64,000 nucleotides of DNA from Vibrio qingdaonensis (GCF_026191675.1 NZ_JAKRRY010000016.1:52217-116216); one strand, 5' to 3'. Positions 42,882 through 52,359 are shown, counted from the first letter of the stretch. Notes: a model not told the origin generated them from the sequence alone. Numbers and translations are program-made.

Positions 42882-43736
42882 GTGCAACCCAATATTCAGT
42901 TCGAAAAATTTGTAGACCTAGATTTTGACCTTGCCGAATGCCCTCGATGGGATTGGCGTAATGACTCTTGGATGTGGGTAAACATCTGCGATGGTGAGTT
43001 ATGGCGCAATAAAAACGGTGAAAATGAAAAGCTCGAATTCGGTGAGCCGATTGGCTGTTTTGCTTTGTATGGTGAGCAGGGCTTCATCGTGGCGTTAAAG
43101 TCAGGTATGTACCTTGTTGATGGTTGGAGCAGTGAAAAAACTTCGCTAGCGCCGCTGGTTTCCGAGTATCCAAGAATGCGTTACAACGATGGACGTGGTG
43201 CACCCGGTGGACGTTTTGTTGCGGGTACACGTAATGGTGCGAAAGTTGGCGACCAAGGTCAGTTTCACCAATTGAATCTTGATGGTAGCATTGAAGCATT
43301 ACCCATGTTTGCGTGGACGTGTAATGGCCTAGCGTTCTCTCCTGATGGTCAGTGGTTATATTGGGCAGACACAGGGTCAAGTAAAGTCTATAAACATAGC
43401 TATAATCCACAAACGGGTGAATACGGCGAGCAAGAATTGCATTGTGATCTTGAAGGTTATGCGGGCCGTCCAGATGGCGCAAGCGTAGACGTAAATGGTC
43501 ACTATTGGGTTGCCATGTATGCTGGACAATCAGTAGTACAGATTTCACCGCAAGGCGAGGTTATGCAGGTCATTAGCGTAGAATCTGAGAATCCTACCAT
43601 GGTGGGCTTTGGTGGTGAAACGATGAGTGATCTGATGGTAACGTCTGCTGCGGGTAAGGACGAAAAGGGTCAGCTGCTGATTGCAAAAGGGGTGGTAGAA
43701 GGCTTGAAAGAGTCACTGGTTACTATCGCGATCTAA
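42882..43736 (+). CDS. SMP-30/gluconolactonase-like beta-propeller hydrolase
   Basis: 284 residues from a GTG with AAAAGGAC upstream. The six-bladed propeller family pattern is clear: DFDLAECPRWDWRNDSWMWVNI at the start (Glu metal ligand), RMRYNDGRGAPGGRFVAGT (Asn ligand region), FAWTCNGLAFSPDGQWLYWADT and AGRPDGASVDVNGHYWVAMY (Asp ligand). These enzymes hydrolyse sugar lactones or, in eukaryotic relatives, organophosphates. The substrate here may be an aldonolactone. A terminator follows. No sugar-dehydrogenase gene is adjacent. Confidence 0.9.
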   Translation: MQPNIQFEKFVDLDFDLAECPRWDWRNDSWMWVNICDGELWRNKNGENEKLEFGEPIGCFALYGEQGFIVALKSGMYLVDGWSSEKTSLAPLVSEYPRMRYNDGRGAPGGRFVAGTRNGAKVGDQGQFHQLNLDGSIEALPMFAWTCNGLAFSPDGQWLYWADTGSSKVYKHSYNPQTGEYGEQELHCDLEGYAGRPDGASVDVNGHYWVAMYAGQSVVQISPQGEVMQVISVESENPTMVGFGGETMSDLMVTSAAGKDEKGQLLIAKGVVEGLKESLVTIAI

Positions 43737-43751
43737 GTGGGTTTGATTGAC

Positions 43752-43784
43752 TTAAACAGCGATATCAAGGGTATCGCTGTTTAA
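43752..43784. terminator. Bidirectional hairpin overlapping the stop of the next gene
   Basis: TTAAACAGCGATA (43752-43764) pairs perfectly with 43772-43784. The right arm contains the stop codon (43781-43783) of the convergent minus-strand gene. Confidence 0.8.
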
Positions 43785-44026
43785 GACGTCATTAATAGCC
43801 TTTGTTTTTCCGTTCTGTTCATCTCACTTAAATCTTCTTCCGTGATGTATTTTTTGGCTACCACGTTTCCAGACACAACTAAGTGGGAGATATAGTCATG
43901 CCTAGGTGATGACGGCATATTACTCCACAAGAAATCCGCCTTTGTGGTGTCTGAGAATTGGATATTTAGCACAATGGTGTCTTGCTCATCTCTTACGTCA
44001 TAGACGTTAATCTCGCATTGCCTCAT
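43781..44026 (-). CDS. Small protein of unknown function
   Basis: 81 residues with GAGGTGG before the ATG. Acidic and soluble; the order MRQCEINVYDVRD, then FLWSNMPSSPRHDYISHLVVSG, looks like a compact alpha-beta domain. No family is recognised. It is convergent with the SMP-30-like gene and uses the same hairpin. Confidence 0.65.
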   Translation of the reverse strand: MRQCEINVYDVRDEQDTIVLNIQFSDTTKADFLWSNMPSSPRHDYISHLVVSGNVVAKKYITEEDLSEMNRTEKQRLLMTS

Positions 44027-44511
44027 GGACCACCTCTTTATTTAGTGGACTCACTTTGTTTCGTGAACTCACTAACGTTAAATCAAAACAAGTAATAGAA
44101 GAATGCGGTTTTGTGTTTCCGTCGTCAGCTTCTCAATACTGCAACATGCTCTCATATTCGTTAACGTTCAGGTTACGCGTAATCCGTACGGTAAACTTTG
44201 AATTACTTCTAAATGCTTTAACCTCACCCGTTGGAATTGACAATTTTGGAATAGACCTCTTAAAAAAAGGCGCGCAAATGAGGTTGATTGACAAGATTTA
44301 ACCAATTAGATTGAAATTTATAAGTCTTGTGATGCATTGGCTAGGGAGATTTCAATATTTGTGTACTAGCACGTGTGAATGTAGCGGTATTACTCGGTGT
44401 GAATATTCGCGAAGAAGTCAGATGAGCATGTAGGATGAATTCGGCAAGTGGCGTTGCTGAAAAGCATGAGGAGATATGATTTACCATAAATGGCAAATCA
44501 TATGTAACTCG
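44027..44511. other. 485-bp spacer, no supported gene
   Basis: An 81-codon frame on the plus strand (44056-44301) opens with TTG and has no ribosome site and unconvincing composition. I see no repeat or operator. The segment looks AT-rich. Confidence 0.4.
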
Positions 44512-45261
44512 CTACTGAAGTACTTTTCTCGCGTGGATAGGTTGCACAGGCCTTGCGTTATTACCCATGATGGTCTTCAGCTGTTTGATTTCTTGTTGAT
44601 TTGCAGTTTGTTTATCTTTGAGCACAAACCAACGAACGCCTTCGCTGCACGGTGGCGTGGTCAGGGAGCCACTAAAGCGATAATAGCTACGTACTCTAGG
44701 AAGGAGTGAATCGAGTGCAATAGACGTTGACGGCTGTATGGTTTGATTATTGTTTGGGATACTAGACAATACTTGTTTTAAGGCACTGTCTTCTCTTAAC
44801 CCTGCTTGGTAAAAAACACTGATGACGGCTAAGGCGTTATTGCTATTGGCATGAACAAAATGCGCCTCTAACGGAGAATGTTCGCCATTTAGCGTATTTT
44901 CTGATGGGGTATGGAAGTGGAATTGCTTTAGCGCAAAGGTATCCCCATCGATACTGAGCGTATTGTCTCCGGTAACATTCACTTGCACGGTATGTCCGTT
45001 GTTCACGATATTAGAAACTTGTCCGGAATAATTCATTACTAGATTGCCTAGCGAGGCGTCTATGGTGACGTCGCTATTGATGTCTATGGGGCTCTGGTTT
45101 TTGCCGTCAGAACAGGTTGCACTTATTGCCCCCCAGTTATCCACGCCATGTTCGCCTTGATAACCCCATTCTGATGCCATTACGAGGGGTGGGGATAGCA
45201 GCGCCCCTACGGTGATGCAAGCCAATAAATGGGCTCGATAGTGTGTTGTTCGTGTTTTCAT
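44512..45261 (-). CDS. Periplasmic alpha-class carbonic anhydrase
   Basis: 249 residues with GGAG before the ATG. Signal peptide (residues 1-29, ending VMA-S). Zinc ligands: the two His of QFHFHTPSE and the His of LEAHFVH. Other family marks are CSDGKNQSPIDI with the first disulfide Cys, TTPPCSEGVRWFV with the second, and the Thr of SGSLTTPP. The length matches Vibrio cholerae alpha-CA. It interconverts CO2 and bicarbonate in the periplasm. A SulP transporter of possible bicarbonate type lies 19 kb away, with no direct link. Confidence 0.95.
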   Translation of the reverse strand: MKTRTTHYRAHLLACITVGALLSPPLVMASEWGYQGEHGVDNWGAISATCSDGKNQSPIDINSDVTIDASLGNLVMNYSGQVSNIVNNGHTVQVNVTGDNTLSIDGDTFALKQFHFHTPSENTLNGEHSPLEAHFVHANSNNALAVISVFYQAGLREDSALKQVLSSIPNNNQTIQPSTSIALDSLLPRVRSYYRFSGSLTTPPCSEGVRWFVLKDKQTANQQEIKQLKTIMGNNARPVQPIHARKVLQ

Positions 45262-45561
45262 ACGGTCTCCTTATCTTTGCTGAAGGTGATGAGCAAGTAA
45301 GCCCAGTCCTTTTGGAGCAACAAGCGTGAGCATGACTTCACGACATGCTGCCCTTTTCAAAGGGAGAAAGACTAAGGGATTTATTGATGTATGCCACCAA
45401 GTGACTATGGGTTTGTGAGGCTAGTCCAACTTTATGCAACTGAGTTGTTTGACTAGGCTGAGGTCATTCTTGTCATGGTGACAAGAATGTATGTTCGGGT
45501 GATCAGTCCCCATTAAGGAAGGGGACAAGGTTGGTTGTGATTATTAGACGCAGTGTCGCGA
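45262..45561. other. 300-bp spacer with two dyads
   Basis: A perfect 11-bp palindromic hairpin CATTCTTGTCA/TGACAAGAATG (45465-45489) and GTCCCC/GGGGAC (45506-45526). Either could be an end-of-transcript structure for the acetyltransferase gene or an operator for the carbonic anhydrase gene. No gene is seen. Confidence 0.5.
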
Positions 45562-46059
45562 TTAAAGCTGGTCTTTTAGGCGTGCCATGTAGTAAGTAGA
45601 AATGAACTCACCATCACGTAACACGGAGCAGAGTGCTTCCCCTTCAATTTCAAAACCGTACTTGGTATACAGGGCTATTGCTGCTTTATTATCGGCATTG
45701 ACTTCAATTTGAACGCGCTGCACATTTAACCAATTGTCGGTAAGCTCTAAGACGGTTTCTATTAATCGGCTGCCGATGCCCATACCGTGAAAGTCATCAT
45801 GAACACCTAGGCCAAAAGTGGCGCAGTGCGCGGTTCTTGGTCGTTGTGAATGCTCAAGACCAATGTTACCAACAATTTTTCCATCCAGTTCGGCGACAAA
45901 ACTGTAGACACCAACGGGCATGTTTTTTAGCCGCTCTTGCCACATTGTGATAGATGGGAAAGGGAGCTGAAGCGTTTCGCGCTGTGCTTTAGGTTGAGAG
46001 TAAAGGTGCGTTAGCCCTTCGGCATCTTTATATTCTGTTGGCCGGATAAGGATATTCAT
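45562..46059 (-). CDS. aaaT: GNAT acetyltransferase, AaaT (YhhY)-like
   Basis: 165 residues with AGGA eight bases before the ATG. Close in layout to E. coli YhhY/AaaT, an L-amino acid N-acetyltransferase: ETLQLPFPSITMWQERL, then FGLGVHDDFHGMGIGSRLIETV (acetyl-CoA loop G-M-G-I-G-S), then ADNKAAIALYTKYGFEIEG and a final YYMARL. It probably acetylates Phe, Met or similar amino acids or hydrophobic amines. The endonuclease-type gene upstream is 72 bp away on the same strand. Confidence 0.85.
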   Translation of the reverse strand: MNILIRPTEYKDAEGLTHLYSQPKAQRETLQLPFPSITMWQERLKNMPVGVYSFVAELDGKIVGNIGLEHSQRPRTAHCATFGLGVHDDFHGMGIGSRLIETVLELTDNWLNVQRVQIEVNADNKAAIALYTKYGFEIEGEALCSVLRDGEFISTYYMARLKDQL

Positions 46060-46131
46060 GCTCGCGTCCTAGTATTGGGTGGTAATGATATAACTAATTG
46101 ATTTTAATTGTTTATGCAATAGATTTGTGCA

Positions 46132-47178
46132 TTATTCACGCTCGCCCCTACGTTTAAGCGTTATACTGACAATAGCGTGATCGGTACTTACATCATCATC
46201 ACCAAATCTTGGGTCGATAATGTGTTTGTCGATCAGTTGATAGTTTTGAAGCTCAAATAGAGAGTGAGCATGACCAATATCAAACTCAGGGGAAAGTAGA
46301 ATATGGTCGAGTCGATTCCCTTTTGCACCATAGTAATGAGTGATGGGGCTGGCCGCGTCAGGTGAAGCTTGTTGCTGCTGAAATACAGCCCAGCTATCTA
46401 ATAATGTATAGGGAAAAATAGCACTAGCCGATAGGGGGTGGCGCCTTAAGTGACTGGATCGTAGAGGACTAAACTCAATAGCATCAAGATTATTATTGAA
46501 GTCTCCTAAAAGGACGGCTGGGTTATGTGTGGCTTTTTTACGCGTGACAATGGCGTTGTGAAGTGACAATACTTCGGTTTGTCGTAACTGCGTCGAGGCG
46601 CAGGAAGCATGCAGCTCGTTTAGCCACTGATCAACAGTGGATTCAAGCGAGGGATCAAGAATGTCGGATGCAGGACGCTGAGATTTCAGGTGAACATTAT
46701 AGAGATCGATATTGTGCCCATTACCAATGTCGAGAGTGACATGCAAAGGAGGGCGGCTAAACTCTCCAACGGCCGCCGCTAGAAACGGTAGATGAGCTTG
46801 TTGAGTTAATGGAAAGCGTGATGCAAAGGCAAGTGAAGGCTCTGAATAGATATAATCCGCCTCAATATGGCTCTCTTGGTTAAGGTAAAAGTAGTGATAG
46901 CCAAGCTTGTTTAAGTGCATGCGTAGCGTATCTGCAGAGAAGACTTCTTGAAATGCGATGATGTCGGCATCTAGCAAGCGAAGCGTTTGTTCTAACCAGC
47001 GAGTCTTTTGAGTCCATTGTTGGGCCGTGTAGATATTGTCCATTTCATAGAAGGCAAATGGAGGAGCGGCGAAGTTACATAAGTTAAAAGTCGCGAGTTT
47101 TATTGTATTTATATTTTGCAACGGTTTAGACTCCACATTGGCTCGTAAAATCACTCGAATAATAGAACGAGCATCCAT
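46132..47178 (-). CDS. Endonuclease/exonuclease/phosphatase family protein
   Basis: 348 residues. The DNase I-fold motifs are in order: LATFNLCNF, DIIAFQEVFS (Glu ligand), YNVHLKSQRP, LLGDFNNNLDAIE (Asp and Asn) and VSTDHAIVSI (Asp-His). No signal peptide, so cytosolic, unlike the sphingomyelinase at 18930. The substrate may be nucleic acid or a phosphoester. The start is uncertain, since no good ribosome site precedes ATG 47178; the first 25 residues are not conserved-looking. Divergent from the MFS transporter gene. Confidence 0.8.
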   Translation of the reverse strand: MDARSIIRVILRANVESKPLQNINTIKLATFNLCNFAAPPFAFYEMDNIYTAQQWTQKTRWLEQTLRLLDADIIAFQEVFSADTLRMHLNKLGYHYFYLNQESHIEADYIYSEPSLAFASRFPLTQQAHLPFLAAAVGEFSRPPLHVTLDIGNGHNIDLYNVHLKSQRPASDILDPSLESTVDQWLNELHASCASTQLRQTEVLSLHNAIVTRKKATHNPAVLLGDFNNNLDAIEFSPLRSSHLRRHPLSASAIFPYTLLDSWAVFQQQQASPDAASPITHYYGAKGNRLDHILLSPEFDIGHAHSLFELQNYQLIDKHIIDPRFGDDDVSTDHAIVSITLKRRGERE

Positions 47179-47213
47179 CAGATCAATAGTATCAGTACTT
47201 CAGGAAAATAATC

Positions 47214-48401
47214 ATGCTATCTAGCCACAAATCATCAGATTGGCGCACACCGCAAAACTTTCTCATTATCATTTCTATTATTGTTCCTATCGCATTTTCC
47301 AGTTGGATGGCGTTATTGAATAATTTTGTTATTGAAAGGGCGAATTTTGATGGTGCTGATATTGGTTTGCTACAAAGTGTCCGAGAAATTCCGGGATTTT
47401 TGGCCTTTACGGTGGTGTTTGTGCTGCTGTTCATTAAAGAGCAAAAATTTATGGTGCTTTCTCTACTAATGTTAACGTTAGGGACCGCCATTACTGGTTT
47501 CTTCCCCTCTGTTACGGGGCTGTTGATCACGACATTTATTATGTCTACTGGTTTCCATTATTTTGAAACGTTAAAACAGTCTTTATCCCTTCAATGGTTG
47601 AGTAAAGAAGAAGCGCCAGAAATGCTGGGTAAACTCATCTCTATTGGTGCTCTGGCGTCGTTGCTGACTTATGGCTCGTTATGGGTAATGTTAGAAATAT
47701 TTGCGTTGGATTACATTTGGGTTTATGGCATTTCAGGTGGCATTGGTTTTGTGTTGGTTTTGGTGATTGCCTTTGCGTTCCCCCAGTTTAAGACTGAGAC
47801 CCCACAAAACAAGAAATTGGTATTGCGAAAGCGTTATTGGTTGTACTACGCCTTGACCTTTATGAGTGGTGCAAGACGACAAATATTCACCGTTTTTGCC
47901 GGTTTTTTAATGGTAGAGAAGTTTGGTTACAGCGTGGCGGATATCACGCTACTTTTCTTAATTAACTACTTGTTCAACTTTTTGTTTGCGAAAAAAATCG
48001 GTCGTTTCATTGGTATTGTTGGAGAGCGTAAAGCCCTTATTTTCGAATATATCGGTCTGATTTTTGTTTTTGTCGGTTATGGTCTTGTACAAACCGCGGA
48101 GTGGGCCGCTGCTCTGTATGTGGTTGATCACCTGTTTTTTGCGTTGGCGTTGGCAATAAAAACCTATTTCCAAAAGATTGCCGATCCTGCCGACATGGCA
48201 TCGACCGCAGGGGTGTCATTTACTATTAATCATATAGCAGCCGTGGTGATTCCGGTAACATTTGGCGTTATTTGGCTTGTCTCGCCAGCGAGTGTGTTCT
48301 ATATCGGTGCGGCGATGGCAATGATATCGCTTGTGTTGTCTCTGAATATTCCAAGAAACCCAGAAGAAGGAAACGAAGTTCGAGTTCTTAAGTGGAACTA
48401 A
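47214..48401 (+). CDS. MFS transporter
   Basis: 395 residues with AGGAAA seven bases before the ATG. About 12 membrane segments; the loop between helices 2 and 3 is short and MFS-like (FIKEQKFMVL). A long cytosolic loop lies mid-protein around PQFKTETPQNKKLVLRKRYW. The closest pattern I can recall is a group of uncharacterised Vibrio MFS proteins. The substrate is unknown. A good terminator is found 100 bp downstream. Confidence 0.85.
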   Translation: MLSSHKSSDWRTPQNFLIIISIIVPIAFSSWMALLNNFVIERANFDGADIGLLQSVREIPGFLAFTVVFVLLFIKEQKFMVLSLLMLTLGTAITGFFPSVTGLLITTFIMSTGFHYFETLKQSLSLQWLSKEEAPEMLGKLISIGALASLLTYGSLWVMLEIFALDYIWVYGISGGIGFVLVLVIAFAFPQFKTETPQNKKLVLRKRYWLYYALTFMSGARRQIFTVFAGFLMVEKFGYSVADITLLFLINYLFNFLFAKKIGRFIGIVGERKALIFEYIGLIFVFVGYGLVQTAEWAAALYVVDHLFFALALAIKTYFQKIADPADMASTAGVSFTINHIAAVVIPVTFGVIWLVSPASVFYIGAAMAMISLVLSLNIPRNPEEGNEVRVLKWN

Positions 48402-48503
48402 TGCGTTTTGGTTTTTATTTGTTTGATGTTGGATTGAATGGTTGGGTTGAATCATACTCGATGTGTGATTGAGCTTAGATAGGGTTCATTAATTCTTATG
48501 CAT

Positions 48504-48528
48504 AGGCAGCCTTTGGGCTGCCTTTTTT
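48504..48528 (+). terminator. Rho-independent terminator
   Basis: GGCAGCC (48505-48511), TTTG loop, GGCTGCC (48516-48522), then six T. It ends the MFS transporter transcript. Confidence 0.9.
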
Positions 48529-48793
48529 GATGTTCACTATCACAAGCAATAGGGAAATAAACGCTACAACCGCACTCTGATTACTGGTATGATTATTAAA
48601 AATGAACCGCCATTTCATAAAAATAGATTTATTTTTTCGAATTTATGATGAATGGTAGGGAGTGGAGAAGAACACAAGGACTGGTAAAGGTTCTTGCCCA
48701 TGAAGATTCTGCGACATTTCGCGCTTGAATTACCTTGCTCATCCACACAAACAACACATTACTATTGAATGGAACGCAACTGGACAGTCAACT
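48529..48793. other. Upstream region of kdgK
   Basis: An imperfect dyad at about 48610-48655 (CCATTTCATAAA and TTTATGATGAATGG) could bind a regulator such as the IclR-type protein encoded at 50559. It does not match a consensus that I can state with confidence. The rest shows no gene. Confidence 0.35.
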
Positions 48794-49723
48794 ATGACCC
48801 AATACAAAATTGCCATCATTGGCGAATGCATGGTGGAACTGCAACGTAAAGGTGAGCTACTAAAACAGAGTTTTGGTGGCGATACTTTGAATACGGCACT
48901 CTATCTTTCGCGTCTTACTCAGCAACATGATCTTACCGTTAGCTATGTGACGGCTTTGGGTGATGACCCTTTTTCTACTGAAATGATGAATGCATGGCAG
49001 CAAGAAGGGGTGGATACGCATTTAATCTTAAAGCTGAAGGACAAAATGCCTGGTCTTTATCATATTGAAACGGATCACACCGGTGAGCGGACTTTCTTTT
49101 ATTGGCGTAGTGACGCCGCAGCGAAATACGTTTTTGACCAACCTGAGTCAGCCAGTCTGTTAGAGACCTTGCTAAGTTATGATGCTGTGTATCTAAGCGG
49201 AATCACGTTGGCAATTTTAACGGATCATGGCCGTGGTAAGTTGTTTGAATTCTTGAGTACATTCAAAGCGCGCGGTGGCAAAGTATTTTTCGATAATAAT
49301 TACCGCCCGAAACTGTGGCGTGATCAAGCGCTCGCAGCTGACACTTATAAAACAATGCTAAGTTACACAGACACGGCGTTATTAACATTTGATGATGATC
49401 AAGCCCTATTTGGTGACAAGGTTGTTGAGCAGTGTATCGAACGAACTTATCAAGCGGGCGTTACAGAAATTGCTATCAAACGTGGTGCGGAAGATTGCTT
49501 AATATATTGCGATAGTGACACGACAAGTGTGGCACCAAAACCGATTAGCCATGTTGTAGATACAACGGCAGCAGGGGATTCGTTTAGCGCTGGTTACCTT
49601 GCCAAGCGACTCACTGGTGGTAGCGCTGTAGCGTCTGCTGCTATGGGTCACAAGGTCGCGGGTGCAGTTATCCAGCACCAAGGCGCAGTAATTCCAAAGA
49701 ATAAAACACCAGAACTCGATTAG
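48794..49723 (+). CDS. kdgK: 2-dehydro-3-deoxygluconokinase (PfkB family)
   Basis: About 309 residues from ATG 48794. A longer in-frame start at 48725 adds an unlikely polar extension. PfkB signatures are present: the early GGDTLNTALYLSRL and the C-terminal DTTAAGDSFSAGY with the catalytic Asp. It phosphorylates 2-keto-3-deoxygluconate to KDPG. The eda gene follows 12 bp later, making a two-gene operon that completes uronate degradation. The downstream terminator is strong. Confidence 0.9.
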   Translation: MTQYKIAIIGECMVELQRKGELLKQSFGGDTLNTALYLSRLTQQHDLTVSYVTALGDDPFSTEMMNAWQQEGVDTHLILKLKDKMPGLYHIETDHTGERTFFYWRSDAAAKYVFDQPESASLLETLLSYDAVYLSGITLAILTDHGRGKLFEFLSTFKARGGKVFFDNNYRPKLWRDQALAADTYKTMLSYTDTALLTFDDDQALFGDKVVEQCIERTYQAGVTEIAIKRGAEDCLIYCDSDTTSVAPKPISHVVDTTAAGDSFSAGYLAKRLTGGSAVASAAMGHKVAGAVIQHQGAVIPKNKTPELD

Positions 49724-49735
49724 TAGGACAAACAA

Positions 49736-50359
49736 ATGACAACATTGAATGAAAAACTAGCGGACTTAAAAGTCATCCCAGTTATTGCTATCAACAAGGT
49801 TGAAGATGCCGTTCCACTAGGTAAGGCGCTGGTTGAAAATGGCATGCCTTGTGCGGAAATTACCTTCCGCACCGCTTGTGCCGTGGACGCGATTGCCGCT
49901 ATGCGTAAAGCGTTCCCAGATATGCTAATCGGCGCGGGTACGGTGCTAACCAATGAGCAAGTTGATCAGGCTATCAATGCTGGCGTTGACTTCATTGTTA
50001 GCCCTGGCTTCAACCCAAGAACGGTTCAATATTGTATCGATAAGAATATCCCAATTGTTCCGGGTGTTAACAACCCGAGCTTGGTTGAGCAAGCAATGGA
50101 GATGGGATTGCGTACATTGAAATTCTTCCCTGCAGAGCCATCTGGCGGTGTGGGAATGCTTAAAGCGCTAACGGCGGTGTACCCTGTTAAATTCATGCCG
50201 ACAGGTGGTGTTAGCCTTAACAATGTGGATGATTATCTCTCTATTCCTTCCGTATTGGCATGTGGTGGGACTTGGATGGTACCGACGGCGCTCATTGACG
50301 AAGGCCGATGGGATGAATTAGGCGCGTTAGTTAAAGATGCGGTAGCTCATGTAAACTAA
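49736..50359 (+). CDS. eda: 2-dehydro-3-deoxyphosphogluconate aldolase (KDPG aldolase)
   Basis: 207 residues. The Schiff-base lysine is in TLKFFPAEPSGG, and the conserved Glu in CAEITFRTACA. GAGTVLTNEQ and PTGGV phosphate-binding segments are present. It splits KDPG into pyruvate and glyceraldehyde-3-phosphate. It follows kdgK and lies convergent with the IclR-type regulator gene. It is likely induced by uronates through that regulator. Confidence 0.95.
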   Translation: MTTLNEKLADLKVIPVIAINKVEDAVPLGKALVENGMPCAEITFRTACAVDAIAAMRKAFPDMLIGAGTVLTNEQVDQAINAGVDFIVSPGFNPRTVQYCIDKNIPIVPGVNNPSLVEQAMEMGLRTLKFFPAEPSGGVGMLKALTAVYPVKFMPTGGVSLNNVDDYLSIPSVLACGGTWMVPTALIDEGRWDELGALVKDAVAHVN

Positions 50360-50422
50360 TTCAAATCCGCTGCACCGACGGGGCGGTTTTTGATAACGGT
50401 TCCAGGTGATAGAAAAAGAAAC

Positions 50423-50456
50423 GCAGCCGCGTCATATCGACGCAGGCTGCTTTTTT
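50423..50456. terminator. Terminator between eda and the IclR-type gene
   Basis: GCAGCCGCGTC (50423-50433) pairs with GACGCAGGCTGC (50439-50450) with one bulge; six T follow. Confidence 0.88.
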
Positions 50457-50558
50457 GTTGTTGGTAAGTGATGTTGGTGGAAGTTATGTTTTGTGTAATG
50501 AACTTTAGTGCCTGGCTATGAACCGACGATGTAACGGAAACGAGACAATGCGCGTTAG

Positions 50559-51341
50559 TTACACTGGATAATTGGTAAACCCTAAATGCTCCGAGATATT
50601 TCGGCCGGCTTGATGCAATAGGTGCACGTAGTGATCTTTCCTATCTTCGTCGAAGCGAATGGTTGGGAAGGAGATTGATACGCCAGCGATGACGGTGCCG
50701 AAGCGGTCGTAGACCGGCGCTGCAATACAACGTAGGCCAGGTTCTTGCTCTTCGTTATCTTCACCAAAGTGTTGTTGCTTGACGAGGCTCAGCTCTTGAA
50801 GAAGTTGTTCAATACTCTCGAGTGTATTCGGTGTGCTTTTGACAAACTCAGCATCAACTAATGCATGACGAATAGAGGCTTCATCACGCTCTGCCAGTAA
50901 TACCTTGCCAATTGCGGTTGTGTGTAAAGGGTTACGGCGACCGACTCTAGAATGCATTCTCAATGCATGACTCGAGTCTATTTTATGGATATAGATGATC
51001 GAACCATGATCCAGCGCGCCAAGGTGGATGGTTTCATTGGTTTCTTCTGAAATCACACGCATTTCTTTTTCCGCTAGCTCAACGAGATCCACCCATTCTA
51101 GCGATTTTGAACCCAGTTCAAACATCTTCAATGTTAATGAATATTTGTCAGCCTCACCTTGCTGGGAGACATAGCCAAGCCCTTTCATCGTTTGTAGAAA
51201 TCGATAAGTGGTGGCTTTAGACATCATTAGACGCTGTGACAGATCGGAAACGCCGATCTCTTTTTGGTCACCCAATGACTCCAAAATATTGAATACTTTT
51301 AATACCGAAGAAACGGCTTCAGGTTGCGTGGATTTCTCCAT
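50559..51341 (-). CDS. kdgR: IclR family regulator, probable KdgR
   Basis: About 260 residues. ATG 51341 is correctly spaced from AAAGGA; the ATG at 51347 abuts it. The N-terminal winged helix contains ISDLSQ-like IGVSDLSQRLMMSKATTYRFLQTM. The C-terminal IclR effector domain has the RVGRRNPLHTTAIGKVLLA motif and GLRCIAAPVYDRFGTVIAGVSIS. Flanked by kdgK-eda and kduD, it is likely the KdgR repressor that responds to 2-keto-3-deoxygluconate. The assignment rests on context. Confidence 0.85.
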   Translation of the reverse strand: MEKSTQPEAVSSVLKVFNILESLGDQKEIGVSDLSQRLMMSKATTYRFLQTMKGLGYVSQQGEADKYSLTLKMFELGSKSLEWVDLVELAEKEMRVISEETNETIHLGALDHGSIIYIHKIDSSHALRMHSRVGRRNPLHTTAIGKVLLAERDEASIRHALVDAEFVKSTPNTLESIEQLLQELSLVKQQHFGEDNEEQEPGLRCIAAPVYDRFGTVIAGVSISFPTIRFDEDRKDHYVHLLHQAGRNISEHLGFTNYPV

Positions 51342-51425
51342 GATCATTCCTTTCTCATTATGTCCTACATGCGCAAGCTAACACTGTTCACTATTTTTAA
51401 AAAGCCTTTTTAGAAAAAATGATTT

Positions 51426-51447
51426 AATCACGATCTGTCTCACATTT
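51426..51447. promoter_or_regulatory. Candidate CRP site between the IclR-type gene and kduD
   Basis: On the minus strand the 22 bp read AAATGTGAGACAGATCGTGATT: the first half is a perfect AAATGTGA, and the second keeps GATC at the correct position. Catabolite control would be expected for uronate genes. Confidence 0.4.
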
Positions 51448-51585
51448 ATTTTTAGTTTGAAATAATATTTTTGAAATTGCGTTTTAAAAATATTGCTAAA
51501 GGTGTTTTATTGCTTTATTGTAATTCCATATTCAGTCAGCGATACCCATCGCGACGATGACAATCATAAGTTGAGGAAAAGGAAC

Positions 51586-52347
51586 ATGATGTTAGATTCA
51601 TTTAATTTAAGCGGTAAGGTCGCGATTGTTACTGGTTGTGATACAGGCTTAGGTCAAGGTATGGCACTTGGTTTAGCAGAAGCTGGCTGTAAAATTGTGG
51701 GCGTTAACTACGTTGAGCCAACGGAAACGATCGAGAAAATGCAGGCCGCTGGCCATACTTTCTTAGATGTCCGTGCAAACTTGCTTAAGCAAGATGACAT
51801 TCCAACCATTATTGACAAAGCGGTAACTGAATTTGGCCGAATCGATGTGCTAGTAAACAACGCTGGTATTATTCGTCGTGAAGATGCGATTAATTTCTCA
51901 GAGCAGGATTGGGATGATGTGATGAACATTAACTCGAAGACGGTTTTCTTTATGTCTCAAGCGGCGTCTAAGCAATTTATTGCTCAAGGCGATGGCGGTA
52001 AGATCATTAACATCGCGTCCATGTTGTCTTACCAAGGTGGTGTTCGTGTGCCATCTTACACAGCATCAAAAAGTGCCGTTATGGGTATCACACGTGCGAT
52101 GGCGAATGAATGGGCAAGTCACAACATTAATGTGAATGCTATTGCACCTGGGTACATGGCAACGAATAACACACAAGCATTGCGTGAAGATGCAGACCGT
52201 AACAAAGCGATCCTAGAGCGTATTCCTGCGAACCGTTGGGGTACACCGCGAGATGTTGCTGGACCATGTGTGTTCCTAGCATCTTCAGCTTCTGATTACA
52301 TCAATGGCTACACTATTGCTGTTGACGGTGGTTGGTTAGCGCGTTAA
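51586..52347 (+). CDS. kduD: 2-dehydro-3-deoxy-D-gluconate 5-dehydrogenase (short-chain dehydrogenase)
   Basis: 253 residues from ATG 51586 with AAAAGGA upstream; a longer frame starting at 51493 lacks a ribosome site. SDR signatures: TGCDTGLGQGMA (NAD binding), NNAG, and the catalytic Ser and Y-x-x-x-K in SYTASKSA. IRREDAINFSEQDWDDVMNIN is the usual KduD segment. It converts DK-II to 2-keto-3-deoxygluconate. It begins a string of genes (ygjV-like, cupin remnant, isomerase) reading the same way. Confidence 0.93.
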   Translation: MMLDSFNLSGKVAIVTGCDTGLGQGMALGLAEAGCKIVGVNYVEPTETIEKMQAAGHTFLDVRANLLKQDDIPTIIDKAVTEFGRIDVLVNNAGIIRREDAINFSEQDWDDVMNINSKTVFFMSQAASKQFIAQGDGGKIINIASMLSYQGGVRVPSYTASKSAVMGITRAMANEWASHNINVNAIAPGYMATNNTQALREDADRNKAILERIPANRWGTPRDVAGPCVFLASSASDYINGYTIAVDGGWLAR

Positions 52348-52359
52348 TACCTAAAGAGA

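Noticed and set aside
44056..44301. 81-codon plus-strand frame in a spacer
   Set aside because: TTG start, no ribosome site, no recognisable domain and no support from neighbours.
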